NCBI GenBank assembly: GCA_907163375.1 | Contig: CAJQUW010001782.1 | Coordinates: 124,001-188,000 of the forward strand | Direction of reading: 5' to 3' | DNA length: 64,000 nucleotides | Source: Prostheceraeus crozeri | Taxonomy: Eukaryota > Platyhelminthes > Polycladida > Euryleptidae | In this document: positions 23,763 to 36,044 of the stretch, one piece after another | How the letters are laid out: each line of letters starts with the position of its first letter | Position numbering within the stretch: position 1 is the first letter of the stretch | The notes under the pieces: model-generated | The model's input: only the letters and a program-made list of their open reading frames with translations | Told to the model about the DNA's origin: nothing | Database searches by the model: none | Program-made: the position numbers and the translations under genes

Positions 23763-24205
23763 TAGGAAAAATGGGAGCAGATCTGAATAGCTGCCATTTC
23801 AACCAACATCAGGAATCATCAGCAGGTCTAGTTCGAATCACTCAACATCGATACAACTCCCTCCTTAAACTTGCAGTCATACCGGAACATGTTTGAGATA
23901 CGAAATTAGCATATTAAGAGAGATTTCGGCGAGCGCTCATTAAATACTACTAACTTTAGCACACGACTGGCATGTCGTCTAAGTTAATGCGACAGCAATT
24001 ACTAATCAATGCTGGGTGTCATAAGACGTGCAGTGTATTTGCTGAATATCTGCGGAAATTTTACTTTATATGCTAATTGCGCGTCCAAGATTTACTCCTG
24101 CAAGCCAAATTAGGGAGTTGTGTCGATGTTGAGGGATATGAGCTAGACCTAATTATTCCTCATATTGGATGAGATGGCAGTTATTCAGATTTGTTCCCAT
24201 TTTTC
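23763..24205. repeat. Inverted repeat with about 95-105-bp arms
   Basis: The arm at about 23763-23868 is matched in reverse complement by about 24113-24205. Shared parts include AAATGGGA.CA.ATCTGAATA and CTCAACATCGA.ACAACTCCCT. The arms are diverged (roughly 80-85% by eye), so the repeat is old. Foldback-type MITE or two inverted copies of one repeat. Confidence 0.55.
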
Positions 24206-25087
24206 AGCTGAACAACTCAATATACTATAATTATTCTACTTACATTACAAGCATGTCAATGATTGCAAGCTCACTGACTTATACGACGTGTTAGTGGTGT
24301 GTCTCAGGCAGGGATGCGGAGTCCTATCATTTTGATAGGACTCCGACTCCGGGTGGCAAGTATATAAAGCCTAGTTTTTGAAATAGGCTGGTAACCAGCG
24401 TTTCCAATTGACAGGCGAAAAATTTCCGCGCAGCCCACAGAATCCCGCGCAGCCATCAAGATTCACAACTAAGTAGATCGGTCCATAAGTAATGTTATAT
24501 GCGAGTATGAAAAAAATTTTACGCCATTTTATGGTGGAATAAGAGCAGATCGCCTATTCTTGCGACGAGTGTTACGTGAAGCAAACACAAACGGAAGTGC
24601 TGCGGAAGTTTTCGTAGTCAGCTAACTTTCTAACATAATCATAATAATAACTAAAGATAATTAGAATATAATCTCAGAATATCAAAGGAAAAGTTTCTTG
24701 GAAACACTTCATATTCGCAGCACAGATTGCACATATATTAATAATCATATTAACATTATAAATGTACCTTTCTATTATTACAGAACCATTCCATTAACAA
24801 TTAAGAATTCACATTCATTATTTTATGCAACTTAGAAGCAACTATCCCCCTCAATATTATTTCCTTCTTAGTTGCCCACGGATGCTCATATCGTAAGCGA
24901 TTAAAATTCTGGAATATTTTTTACCAAATGCATATAATAACGTGATTACACTTCTGTGAATTAACTAACTGCGAAACGATTGTTCTGAGAAAAGAGATTT
25001 AATATAACAGCAGTCAAAACTAAGCATTCTTCTTTTTCTTCTTCTGTGACTGGCAACTATTTTCACTGCTCTCTTCCAAGTCAGCCA

Positions 25088-27157
25088 TCAATTTCTTTGC
25101 CATTTCCATATGTTGAAAAGCAAGTCTACGTTTCTCTTCACGTTCCTCTCTTCTCTTCGTAATTTCATTAACACCTTCTCTTTCTCTTGCTCTTTCGATG
25201 TTTCATCTCGTTTCAGATATTGTTCGTATTTAACCCATGCAGACCGGACATGATCTCGAAGAGAGTCATCGATTGTCATTGTACTTGCTGAAATTCCACG
25301 AGCTAAGTGAAAAGCTTTCACGGTCAGAAGACCGTTCAATGAGGGATCTCTCAGTCGATTACGATCCTTCGTCAGAATATTACTTAGAGAGCTAAACAAG
25401 CGCTCAGTGTCGGCATTACCGTGAGGTATTAGGAGACCACGACGCGCCACTGAAACCAAGGAAGGATATCGATTCGCCATTTCTTCGTTATTCCAGAATT
25501 TTTCTACCGAAGAATCATCAAGAATTTTACACCTTTCACTTACAAAGTGTCTCCACTCCAGTTTGAGACAATCAAAATCTCCGTCAAAACCTAACTTTTT
25601 AGCCAGATACACAACATCTTTCTCCGGAATACTATCGGCTTTCTGTGGATCCAGCATTTGTAGAGATCGCAGAAGTCGATGCTTAATTGGTAAATAATGG
25701 TGCAGCGCACGTAAAAGTGAAGAATAGGATTCACGGACTTTCAAAAAGAATCTCGCTCGCATGACAGCTGTTATGGCATCATTCCTCAATGCTTTTCTCG
25801 CCACATCACCTATAATCAGGTTATCATTGCTGAGTTGTTGATCAAAAGAAACATCTTTTATATCATCAAAATTCTCCATCGAATCAATTTGAGAAGGGCG
25901 AACAAATGAGTGTAGGACATCGGCAAACAAATCACTCATCGAAGAATATAAAAGATGAATGATAGGAGTGGAGATTTGGAAAAACTTTTCGAATCGACAA
26001 AATGGTGTGAGGGCACAACGTATAAAACCAAGATAAGCGAGAGTATCAGGCGCTACCATCTTCTCCAAAATTCGTTTTACTTTTGGTTTCGACTTTTCAG
26101 TGTCCGACAAATTACGGACAAATTCAAGCAGTGAGGTATACAATTGAATGTGGCGTTCAACAACAGCATGGATCTGAAGCCACCTAGTTTCCACCCGCCG
26201 AATGTACTTTAAAGGCTCAAGTATTAGAATTTCTTGGATCTTGGTAAACTCGGATGCAGCCTTCGAATGACGTAAATAATTGTAAGTGTCATCCAAAAGT
26301 TCCTCCAAATCCTCACCAATAGCTGCCATCGCCCGAGAACATGCATTGTGCACATGATGCAACACTCATCCGCCGATATCTTGGATCGATGGGGCTATCT
26401 CCCGTTGTAAGAGACTAACAAGACCCCCCATGTGCCCACGCATCACATTTGCGCTGTCGCACATAACAGCTAAGCAATCTTGAATTTTGATGCTTCTCTC
26501 ATTTAATCCTGACAGTAGATGTTCTTTTAAATCGCTTGCACGAACTTCGCTGACAGATTTCAAGAAAAGGAAATCTGTAATGACTTTTCCGTCAACTAAA
26601 TGACGGCAAAGAACTGCTAACCATTTCCTGTCACCGAAGCTCCCTTCATCAACGAAGAGAGAATATGGGGAATGATTAGATAACTGTTCCGAAATGATCT
26701 CTTTGTAATAAAGTGAAACACCGAAATTCACAACATAAGTTGCTTTCTGACGAGCGATCTTCATTTTTGACGCAATTTTACTATCCTGAAGCATTCTTGA
26801 TAACGTCGAAGGAATGTTATCAGCTTTCAAGAAAGCCATATCTTCTTCAGCAAGAAGTACGCCAAACAATATCTCCGCATCTGTTATTTTATCGGAAAGC
26901 TCATCATGGTTGCGTGGAACGATATTCAGTACTATTTTTGACGTATTGCGAATGGATACCGCCTTTTTACTATGTTTTGAAGTTTTTGAATGCTCAATCA
27001 GACGTGTCTTTCCACCACTTTTCACAGAAATGATACATTTTCACAAGTTACAAAAAGCATTCCCTGGATCACCAGCACGGCACCATGAACCGATAAGATC
27101 ATTGTTACCATCCCTCTCGTTCACCCAGCTTTCGCACCAATCCGTAAATCTAGCCAT
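25088..27157 (-). pseudogene. hAT transposase, interrupted by two TGA codons
   Basis: The frame starts at an ATG (27157) preceded by a TTTTTCAG acceptor-like tract, suggesting a non-coding 5' exon. In order: a BED-type zinc finger (AFC.L.KCIISV...RLIEHSKTSKH), a hAT RNase H-like core (YSLFVDEGSFGDRKWLAVL, CDSANVMRGHMGGL, the VLHHVHNACSRA segment), and a C-terminal dimerisation region (NADTERLFSSLSNILTKDRNRL). The frame is continuous over about 690 codons except for two in-frame TGA codons, near 27048 and at 26368-26366. Both fall where a cysteine would be expected, in the zinc finger and just before LHHVHNAC. Otherwise the frame is open, so inactivation looks recent. Confidence 0.82.
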
Positions 27158-28599
27158 CGCTGAAAAAGAGAACGTGATAAGTGTCATAAGGGAACTAATC
27201 ATGTAGTGCGCTAATCGAATATGTGAAATATTGTGAGAAATCATTATATACAGTATTGGCCATGGCATTAGAAATTTTCTGCAAAATACGATTTGGTAGA
27301 GATAAAAGGTCATTAACATCTAAATATAACTCGTGTCTGAATCTGTTGGCTTTCTATGACGCTCTTTATTCAAATTCTTATGCTGATTCATTACAGAAGA
27401 AATATCAGCTTTCTATGGTAATTTATAGATTTTTCTTTCATGCAACCTGTAGTGTTAAGTAGGTGAAGCGTCACAAATTCTCATACATCGACGAATTCTC
27501 ATTGACATGGGTAGGGAAGCTGACATCAGCGCAACTTTAAAAGCTCAAGTTCTTATTTTACACGAAGAAGGTTATCGACAAAATGCAATCGCCGATCGAT
27601 TGTTATTGTCTTGCTCTACAGTGAATCGCATTATCCACGGAGTGATTTCTAAAGAGCGCAAAGGTCCGAATAGAATAACTACTCGACGAGATGATGCTCT
27701 TTTGAAGCGATTGGTGAATAGTAAACCTTTCATTACATCTTCTAAAGTCAAAGCTGTGCTTCCTTCGTTTTCCAGCGTGTCGACACGCACCATCAGAAGA
27801 AGATTACGGGTTGATCTCAAGCTACCGTATCGCATCGCGTCGAAAAAGCCCTTGATGCCGAAGGCAGCTGTGAAACGCCGTATTGAATTTTGCCGAAAAT
27901 ATGCTCATTGGACATCGGAAGACTGGGCAAAAGTGCTATTTTCCGATGAGAGTACTTTTAGACAATTCAATAATGTGCGGGGCCTTGTCCGTCGACCTCC
28001 TGCATCAAATCCCTACGATCCGCAATTTGTAACAATGACCGTAAAGCATTGCCCACAAATTATGGTTTGGGGATGTTTCTCCTACGGTGTCCGCGGTGGT
28101 CTCTATTTTGTCCCAAAAGGTCAAATGATGAATTCTCAACGATACCAGAATGTTCTGTGTGACAAAGTGCCTCCCTGGATGAATGTCCTATCATGCGAGA
28201 TATTTCAACACGACTCCGCACCATGTCATAAAGCAAAAACTGTGACTGAGTGGCTGAACACCAATCAGTTGCCGTATCGTGTTGTGCAAATTACATTCAA
28301 GTATTACTTACATGGCAAGTACAACTTACGGAAGTGTCACTTGAAACTCACTTGTCAAGTCGTATCGAACAACAAACACCAACGTGAGTCGAACTTTAAG
28401 AGTGGAATTCCCTAAATGGAAATAGCAAGCACCGTAGTCACTGGTAACTGTGTGTGACTTCAACAGTGTTCGACCAATCGGATACTTATGTCTACATACA
28501 TCTCATGCAAGAGCAACTTGTAGCGATATTGATTAAATACGTAGATTACGGCGTAAAACTTAGTTGTTCGTCACGTTTGGAAGTCTTATGATTCTGTAC

Positions 28600-29365
28600 A
28601 TGATGTCTACTTCAACTGCGAAACAACCGCCCATGAATGACCAACAGTGTTTATTTATAGTTGAAAGCTTTGAACGTCGCAAGGATATTTTCTACAATAA
28701 GAGCAATCGAGCTAATGCATCGAAGTTGAAAAGGACTGCATGGACAGAAATAGCGGAGGAATTTAATAACAAATTTCCTCTGAATCATCGTGACTGGCTA
28801 GGAGTGAAGAAGAAATGGGAAAATATGGTCTCAATTGCAAAGAAATGGTCATCAAATGTTCGAAGATCCCGTAAACAAACTGGCGGCGGTCCACCTATTC
28901 CTGATCCTCCATCGTACATCAAAGCCATCTCAGATATGTTGGGAGGTAGTGAGGCTTTCACAGGAGTTGGGGCTCCTATCGAGAGCGCAACTGAACCAGT
29001 GACAGACGATCAAATAGTCGAACCAACAGATTTCATCAGTTCACCTCGATGAATTTCCGACAAAATCTTCATCCCCTAAGTGTGATACTAATTTTGTTGA
29101 AATCTCGGATAAGCGCCAAAAGCGAGTCCTGAATCGAAGGAGAGATGAAAATACTGTAGAAAACCTGCATAAGGATGTTCTCAATCTAGAGAAGGAAAAG
29201 CTTGGGCTGGAGGTCAAGAAGTTGCGATTGGAAATAAGCTACTTGGAAACCAAACGTCTGCGCTCAACTCAACAGGAAGTAAACCCCGATGTTACAAGTT
29301 TTATTAATATGGATACTGATACGGTCGTGTTCTATGATTCAACCAATGAGCGCAGAAGTATGTGA
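28600..29365 (+). pseudogene. Harbinger Myb/SANT-like DNA-binding protein, one frameshift
   Basis: Accessory DNA-binding protein that brings the Harbinger nuclease to the element ends. The N-terminal half is a Myb/SANT-like trihelix domain (QCLFIVESFERRKDIF, KRTAWTEIAEEFN, NHRDWLGVKKKWENMV). The C-terminal half is a charged coiled coil (ENLHKDVLNLEKEKLGLEVKKLRLE) that continues in another frame after a shift near 29045 and runs to a TGA at 29365. The start is probably one of the methionines at 28600-28603, though an in-frame ATG lies further upstream at 28570s. An AATAAA signal follows near 29400. Confidence 0.75.
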
Positions 29366-29626
29366 TTTTCATACTTTCTATTAGTTTTATAGTTCGTTTT
29401 AATAAAACAAATGTTAATATTTGTTAGCATTAATATTTGTTTTGTTTTGAACTAAATAATATTATGTGATCACATCAGAATCTCTTAACACACATTGAAA
29501 AGATAAAACAGAAACATTATTGATTGATTGTTTATTCACATTCGCTTTATTAGGCCTATGGTCTTTATTAAACAACATAGACATTGATAAGCATTTTCTA
29601 TCTTTTAAAGACTTATATTACAATAA

Positions 29627-30679
29627 TTATCGTTGTTCAAAGAATAATTGAACCACGCGATCTCTAGAATGTTTTCCATCTCTAAAATGAGATAGCGTTT
29701 CTGACTGATTCACAAAGGATGAATCACTTTCGGGTAAAAACTCTTCAGGTCGGGAATCATCAAATGAGTCGGGCTGGTGTCGATCTTTTGCAATATTATG
29801 CAAAATAAATGAAGCAGTTATTGCTATTTTGGCACGTTCAGGAGTTGTTCTATACCCTTCTGAAAGACCTCGGAAACACCGCTTACACTGGCCAAAGGCT
29901 TGCTCTTTAACAACTCTTCCTCTCCTTTGGTGATAGTTAACACTTCTCTGACCTGCCGTCTCGGGACGAAGGAAAGGTACCAATAACCACGTTTTGCCAT
30001 TACCATAACCACTATCTCCAAGATGTATAAAATTATTTCGTCCCGATTCCATATCAAAATAAAGTTGACTCTGTTTCAGTATAAAAGAATCATGTGTGCT
30101 ACCAGGCCAAAATAAATACAAATGAATAAACTTGTAATTTTGGTCACACACTGCTTGAATATTGAAAGACGTAAATCCTTTGCGGTTCATGAATGAATGT
30201 TCCTGGCTGTATGAAACGAATGTGTGAACATGTGTACAGTCCAAAGCCCCAGCTATTCCAGAAATTCTTGTCAAATGCTTGAAGGCACTTTGAGTACGTT
30301 GTAAATCGATACCGGACGGTAGGACAATAAATGAATTCAAATCATTTGCGATAACTTTCAAAACTTTCCATGTCACAGCACATACCGTTGATTGAGAACA
30401 TCCAAAAATATCACCGATGACTTGCTGTAACGAATTGCTAGCCATAAATCTCAGAGTCAGGAGAATTTTGATTTCTGTTGGGATCGGATGACAGTATGCT
30501 TTGGATTCGCAAAATTTGCCGAAGCGTTCACAAAGAAACTTCACTGAATGTTTATCAAATCTAAATCGTTGATAGAATTCATGATCGTTGTAGAGGTCAA
30601 AGGGATTATTACGATCTCGGAAAACTCGTTCTCTTGAGATCGACCGCCGCATATCATACAACAGAATTTGTCTTGACAT
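29627..30679 (-). CDS. HARBI1-like PIF/Harbinger transposase
   Basis: Nuclease of the PIF/Harbinger element. The frame is open for 350 codons, the usual length. The DDE/D core is visible as GALDCTHV (first aspartate, about residue 143), FWPGSTHDSFI (second, about residue 198), the conserved GDSGYG, and VVKEQAFGQCKRCFRGL carrying the glutamate. An N-terminal helical region with 'LGCSQSTV'-like FGCSQSTVCAVTWKV acts as helix-turn-helix. A C-terminal FILHNIAK motif is also typical. It lies convergent to the Myb/SANT gene. With no stop in the frame it may still be functional. Confidence 0.88.
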   Translation of the reverse strand: MSRQILLYDMRRSISRERVFRDRNNPFDLYNDHEFYQRFRFDKHSVKFLCERFGKFCESKAYCHPIPTEIKILLTLRFMASNSLQQVIGDIFGCSQSTVCAVTWKVLKVIANDLNSFIVLPSGIDLQRTQSAFKHLTRISGIAGALDCTHVHTFVSYSQEHSFMNRKGFTSFNIQAVCDQNYKFIHLYLFWPGSTHDSFILKQSQLYFDMESGRNNFIHLGDSGYGNGKTWLLVPFLRPETAGQRSVNYHQRRGRVVKEQAFGQCKRCFRGLSEGYRTTPERAKIAITASFILHNIAKDRHQPDSFDDSRPEEFLPESDSSFVNQSETLSHFRDGKHSRDRVVQLFFEQR

Positions 30680-31313
30680 TGTTGTTGTTCAAAGCGTCAG
30701 AAGAAATGAGTGAACTGTAAAAGTCTATCACCACTTTATGTATCATAATGTCTTGTTAGGGAGGTCGAGACTCACCTTACGAAGTAGTACTTACGAGATA
30801 GTAATACTTACACTTCGGCCGTAATACACGATAAGACTAACCATAAATACCTACAAGTAATACTTACAGGCAAGTAATACTTGCCTGTTAGATGGAGTAC
30901 AAGATACGGCAACAGATCGAAGTGCTTGATTGGCCAAGTTACTCACCCGACTTGAATCCGATTGAAAATTTGTGGGCGATTATGAAGGAAAAAATATCAA
31001 AGATTGAAGTCACATCCCTCAGTCATCTTGAGGAAGTAATGAAGTCTGTTTGGTGCCATGACATCAGTGCCCAACTGTGCAAAAACCTTGTATTTTCAAT
31101 GCCAAACCGTATCAAAAAAGTTTTGAAAAACAAAGGACACGCTACGAAGCATTGATTTTCCTGTATTGATGCTCCTTGATTTTCGTGTTACATTGTTTTC
31201 TGATATTTTGTAATCAAATAATCGATGATACATGTGCATATTTTGGTTTAATGATGATTTCCCTCTTTTTTACAAGATAATTAAAAATTTCTAATGCCAT
31301 GGCCAATACTGTA

Positions 31314-33217
31314 ACAATATCTAAATCATAGTGTCCACCTTTTTAGTGTGCTCCAGTTTTAGTTAGTGTGACATCACGAATGTGCACCCTTTTTTACATG
31401 GAGGCTTAAGATTGTCTTCGGTAAACACATAAACATTGACTTTCCGTGTTCCGCCTCGCTAAACTGGCCATCAAACAAATCGATCCTAAAGTGGGCTGCA
31501 AACCAACAACTGATACGATACGAACCTCTCAAACATCTTACTGCGAAGTGGTACGACGGCAGGTTTCCACTAAAGGTTAATTTTAGGGGTTAAATGTTAA
31601 GAGGAATTCAAAAATTGCCTCTAAATTAGGTCGAAATCCGTAAATTTTGGGATCCCATATGATCCTTATATATTTACCGTCCAAAACCTTGCAGCAGTTA
31701 GTGATAATCTTTAAAATTTCCATGAACTATCACGATTCAAACATTAATTATTTATCTCTCTGGTGACACACATCGCTAGAAATAAAATGAAGAAGTCAAT
31801 TACAATACAACTTACATCAGAAATACCATGATAAAGAAAAAAATCACAAGACTGAGTACTCAATTTAGTAATTACTCTATGATCATAATTTCATATAAAG
31901 AGAATAACAAACCTATTTCGATAATTGTTTCTATAGTGTGCTTTCAGTAAACATTCTACCTGACTACCAAAGTAACCGCAGCCCTGCACCACCCTTGTAG
32001 ACCCCTTGATATGTTACAATGAATACAGGTACTCTCAATTCAGCCGACAAGGGACATAACGGCTATTAAAAAGAGGAAACCTATTAAACTCTTAACCGTT
32101 CGTTTGTACCTGTGTAATGCTGGTTCCTAACGAAATCCTTCACTATCAGGGGCGCTCTCAGTGCCATTGATTCTTACGTCTCAGGGACAGATTAGCAGTC
32201 AGGAGTCTCAGGGATAGGGGTGTCCTCCACAATCATAAGCAGTAGTAGCTCATAGAAGCGAGGAGCACAACAGGAACCAACCCCGTTGCCAAGTAAAGTC
32301 CAAACCATCGTTACCACACCCATGACAAGGCAATTGAGTAGTCCTCTCGCTTTCATGATTCAATCTAAATCCAGTTGTGCCGCTTTTTTCAAGCTGTTTG
32401 TGGATATATTAGCCACGGTCACCAATACTTTTCCATGGAGTCACCAGGTCATCTCCTGGAGCCAGAACACACTCGGCAGATGAAACCGTTCCTATAGACG
32501 TTTTACTATGTATACTACGTATAATACATACTATGCTTTAAGGTCTAAGCTTACTAGATCGTCAAAATAACATTGAACATTCAAATTGAGTTAATCTGAC
32601 TTCGCTAAGGCATTATAGCATTTTTGATGGAAATATTAAGAGGAAACGATTGATAACAGATACAATCTACCTTACTGACACGTTGACAAAAAGGAAACAT
32701 ACGTTCTTGATTATCCAGATCGTTGTCTTCTGGTGATGGATTTTGTCAAATCAATAAAAATTTTCTTCGACCCCTCTCCTTACAATACATGGTCGAGCAA
32801 CTTGTAAGCAAAACAGGAAGAATAACGCGACAGGAACAATAGAACGATTATCAAACTGCATTTAAACGAAAATAAAACATAAATTTCTTTTGTACTATAT
32901 TTCTATTTTTCGTTATAGATACAACTGAAAAATATATAAATCGGAACATTTAAAAAATGCTCGATTGTTTTGAGAATATTCAGTAACACGAAAATATTGT
33001 ATTAATTCAAGTCCCAGATTATTCAAAGCTTTTTCAACAAATGACACACTATAATACTTTGTTGTATCTTTCATGTTGTCTCCAATAAAACCGACACAAA
33101 GCATCTGAAAAGGGCAAAATTAATATTCAGCATACACTCAACGTTATCACAATATTAAACAGCTTCAGACAATTCACTAGGTACAGAGGAAAATTCGGTG
33201 CGAAAATGTTGGACATA
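31314..33217. other. 5' part of the hAT element, no gene recognised
   Basis: Between the Tc1 insertion and the MITE. It is upstream of the hAT transposase on the minus strand. Short open frames only. An acceptor-like tract before an ATG near 33104 (minus) could mark an exon, but the 63-codon frame it opens is not recognisable. Confidence 0.4.
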
Positions 33218-33360
33218 CAGTGAACCACGGCTAACTCGTCACATATGCTTAACTCGTCGGTTCGCTCGCTTCCCTGCAGACGTATGTCATAACAGGAAAT
33301 ACGGTTAACTCGTCATGCCAGCGACTTCCGCAGAGCTGACGAGTTATCCGTGATTTACTG
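33218..33360. mobile_element. 143-bp mariner/pogo-type MITE
   Basis: Inverted ends CAGTGAACCACGGCTAACTCG and, at the right, CGAGTTATCCGTGATTTACTG, flanked by TA (33216-33217 and 33361-33362). The end sequence resembles those of pogo/Tigger-like elements. Non-coding; sits inside the hAT element near its right end. Confidence 0.7.
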
Positions 33361-33525
33361 TATATCTATCATTATAGAACAAATAAGATCATTCATGTCT
33401 GTTTTCAATCTGTAAAACTAATAATAAATATCATCCTTATGCGCGGAGCCACTCAAATTTCCGCGCTGCGCGGACGATTCCTGAATTCCGCGCATCCGCG
33501 CAGTTTTGGAAACGCTGCTGGTAAC

Positions 33526-35734
33526 CTACATCATAGATCATTATAGGCTTGCCTGAACCCATTTTTAGAGATCATTGTTGCATCAATTATCAATCATTTT
33601 CGATGAAAGTTTATCAAATGCCTCTCAGGGAAGTATTAAACTAATAAAAATAACATGAACGTTCTCAGAAACATGCAACCGATGATAAGATTTTAGCAGG
33701 AAGCTGAATAGAATGTAATAAGGCGTTATTTGTTTGAAGTCTGACCCGTTCAACGTGAACAATGACGATAAGCGGGGAAGTAAGTTTTCGTGAAGACAAA
33801 TAGTCTACTGTTAAACTGTGAAAGCCTATTGATTTTCCGACTACAATTTAACAGAAACAAAGGTTTTAGATGTTGCGAAGAACTTTCCAGTTATTTTAAT
33901 TATATTTTAAGACTTTCCAAAACCAAGTGACAGGGCCATTATGACTTAACACTGCTTATGTCGATCATTCAGTGAAAACCTAGAAATCCGTTTTCGAAAA
34001 AAATGGGTATCAATCTATCAGTCGTTATCGGTCATAAGGCAGATTATTCAATCAGCGCTCATTTATCGTGGGGAATCGTTCGGTCGATCATCCCATCATC
34101 GAAAAAATAAATATCACTGATCAATTGTTCGATCATACCGAGCGGTCGAATGCCTCGGTTGGAACTTGCTTCCGTCTAGGAAAATGCGTGTAGGTTGTCA
34201 CCACCGCCGGGGAAAAAACTTGATAAATTATTGAACAATTTCATGGAATTTGCATTAATATTCACTTGTATTACAATTTCGAGTTAAACTTCTTTCTTAG
34301 AATGTCATTTCCATCTACATGTATAAGACGGAAAGAGAAACGCAAGCAAGTTAGCTACTGGGGTACCAACGATGAAATCAGCTCAATGTTTCCATCAATC
34401 AATATATCAATTTTACCAAATACTACTCAAATATTTATTTTGAGTATACTTAGCAAGGAATTGGAGCACAGTACCCCATGAGCAAATAATAACTTTTATT
34501 ATTTGGTCTACTCATTTCAAGGAGTGAGCATTAAGATTGTTAATTTAAATTGAGAACATCATCAAAATTGTTGAGTGCATATTGAAGTCATCATTCAGTC
34601 AGTTCTATCAATTCTTACAATTCGTATTATTTATCACTTCAATTAATTGAATGATCTCAGTTAGAATATTAGTGATACACTGTCTACATAATTTTCAAAT
34701 CGTAGTTCCCAGCTTGTCTGGTTGGTCGAAATTTTGTTGCGAAAACCATGAAACATTTTAACCATATTACAGGCCTGTGATTAGCCTATGAAAAAAATTG
34801 AGGATTTTTTGTGAAAAATTTGAGGAATGGAAACGGAGCCTAATATGACACTTGCAAGAAAACTACAAATTTTAGCACGGATTTTGGGCCAAACTTCAAA
34901 TCATGAAAGTCACAACGAAGAAAGTAAATCAAGGGTTGACCACACCACACTTTTTGAAGTTGTGTATATTACAAAAGGATATTGGCCTGGTCATAATCAC
35001 TTCCCGCGTTGTAGCGAAATTAATTTGCTGGCTCAAGTATTATCTGCTTATAGTGTGTCGAACAGAGGATGTCAGATCAAGCTGCTGATATCGCTCTGCT
35101 TCACGCTATCGTCTTCAATTCAATTATGCTTGTAAGATTTGTATACTGTAATTTTTTGAATGTAGGATATATCCTCAACCACATGCATCTGGGGCTTTGC
35201 AACGATTAATTTTTACGGACTTTAGACAAATTTGGGAGGAGAGTAACCCATAAGTATAGAAAGCTTAAAATCGTTGACGGAATGCTTGTGACTTAAAAAA
35301 AGTCAGTAATTTATTATGAAGGATACGCCACATTACACACTAATTTATTAATATTACTTTATGCTACATAAGTTTTGGTGGGTTTTGTTTACTTGTTAGC
35401 GTTTGATCATATCGTTCCGATCTGCATTCAAATGAACATGAATTCTCTCATACAACACAAAACAAGTGTCGGGAGCAGGCTTGCCAGTTGAGTTGTTGGT
35501 CTCATACAGGCAAAGAGTGAAAAATTGTAATCTTTGGAGGTGCATGAAGTTCTATTCGCATGAAGTTGCGCCGAGATATTGACGTCCACATCTTGCAGTA
35601 GACCCAGGTTGAAAATCTACCAACCCAGTACTATGTGGTTCAATGTCTTAATTAATCTAAGTTCACATACAACGATAAGCAATGTGTGCACTAGTTTCAC
35701 ACCAACCTGTGTTCAGCAAATTATGAAAACGATC
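33526..35734. other. No gene recognised
   Basis: A/T-rich DNA between the hAT and the mariner-type element. A plus-strand frame at 34827-35135 is open for 102 codons but matches nothing I know and has no clear splice or promoter context. Confidence 0.4.
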
Positions 35735-36044
35735 TACAGGGTGTCCCACAATTCCGGCCAAATTTAAAATGAATTTTACGCTAACTGAAATTCGTCTATT
35801 CTACTCTCAATCATGTTTTTTATTGAGTACTATCAATGGTGTTTTGTAATCATCCATTTTTATTTAGCTACGGTCAGTATCTAAAACTCGGAGCAATCTT
35901 CAAAGACAACATAAAAAATGTACTATAATTTCTCCATATAAATACGTAACCCATGTTTTCCTCCATTTTATCACTAAACAATTGAAAGAATTATGATCGT
36001 AATCTATCATTTTATTATTCTCATTACATACATATATGCGAACG

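Larger units (their letters stand above)
28269..30912. mobile_element. PIF/Harbinger DNA transposon
   Basis: A 2.64-kb element with inverted ends TTGCCGTATCGTGT (28269) and ACA.GATACGGCAA (30912), flanked by CAG on both sides (28266-28268 and 30913-30915). It holds the two genes typical of Harbinger, a Myb/SANT-like DNA-binding protein on the plus strand and a HARBI1-type nuclease on the minus strand, arranged convergently. AGTAATACTTAC-type subterminal repeats cluster at the right end (about 30780-30890), with related motifs at the left, as expected for Myb-protein binding sites. Confidence 0.88.
27507..31155 (+). pseudogene. Tc1-like transposase (DD34E), disrupted by insertion
   Basis: The 5' part (27507-28268) has paired helix-turn-helix regions (ATLKAQVLILHEEGYRQNAIADRL and the RTIRRRL region), FSDEST with the first aspartate, QIMVWGCFSYG, and FQHDSAPCH with the second aspartate. 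The 3' part (30913-31155) resumes at IEVLDWPSYSPDLNPIENLW with the catalytic glutamate. Across the two flanks the aspartate-glutamate spacing is 34, so the gene was a normal Tc1 transposase before the Harbinger element landed in it. Both flanks are otherwise open, so the Harbinger arrived while the Tc1 copy was young. Confidence 0.88.
27251..31311 (+). mobile_element. Tc1-like DNA transposon, split by Harbinger
   Basis: Terminal inverted repeats CAGTATTGGCCATGGCATTA (27251) and its reverse complement ending at 31311, each flanked by TA. The transposase runs on the plus strand and is interrupted by the Harbinger at 28269-30912. Without that insertion the element is about 1.4 kb, normal for Tc1. 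It sits within the hAT element, just 5' of the hAT transposase. Confidence 0.9.
24396..33517 (-). mobile_element. hAT DNA transposon carrying nested insertions
   Basis: Ends are CAGCGTTTCCAA (24396) and, inverted, TTGGAAACGCTG (33517), flanked by an exact 8-bp duplication CTGGTAAC at 24388-24395 and 33518-33525. Eight-base duplications and CAG-starting ends are typical of hAT. Subterminal CCGCGCAG/CTGCGCGG repeats near both ends are likely transposase-binding sites. The minus strand carries a hAT transposase. A Tc1 element (27251-31311) with an inner Harbinger, and a MITE (33218-33360), have inserted into it. Without these the hAT is about 4.9 kb. Confidence 0.9.

Noticed and set aside
26366-27050. 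Selenocysteine or altered genetic code to explain the TGA codons in the hAT transposase
   Set aside because: All other genes here end normally and use TGA as stop. No recoding element is visible; two ordinary mutations suffice.
34827-35135. 102-codon plus-strand frame as a host gene
   Set aside because: No recognisable domain, no splice signals, no polyadenylation context, and a second overlapping frame of similar length.
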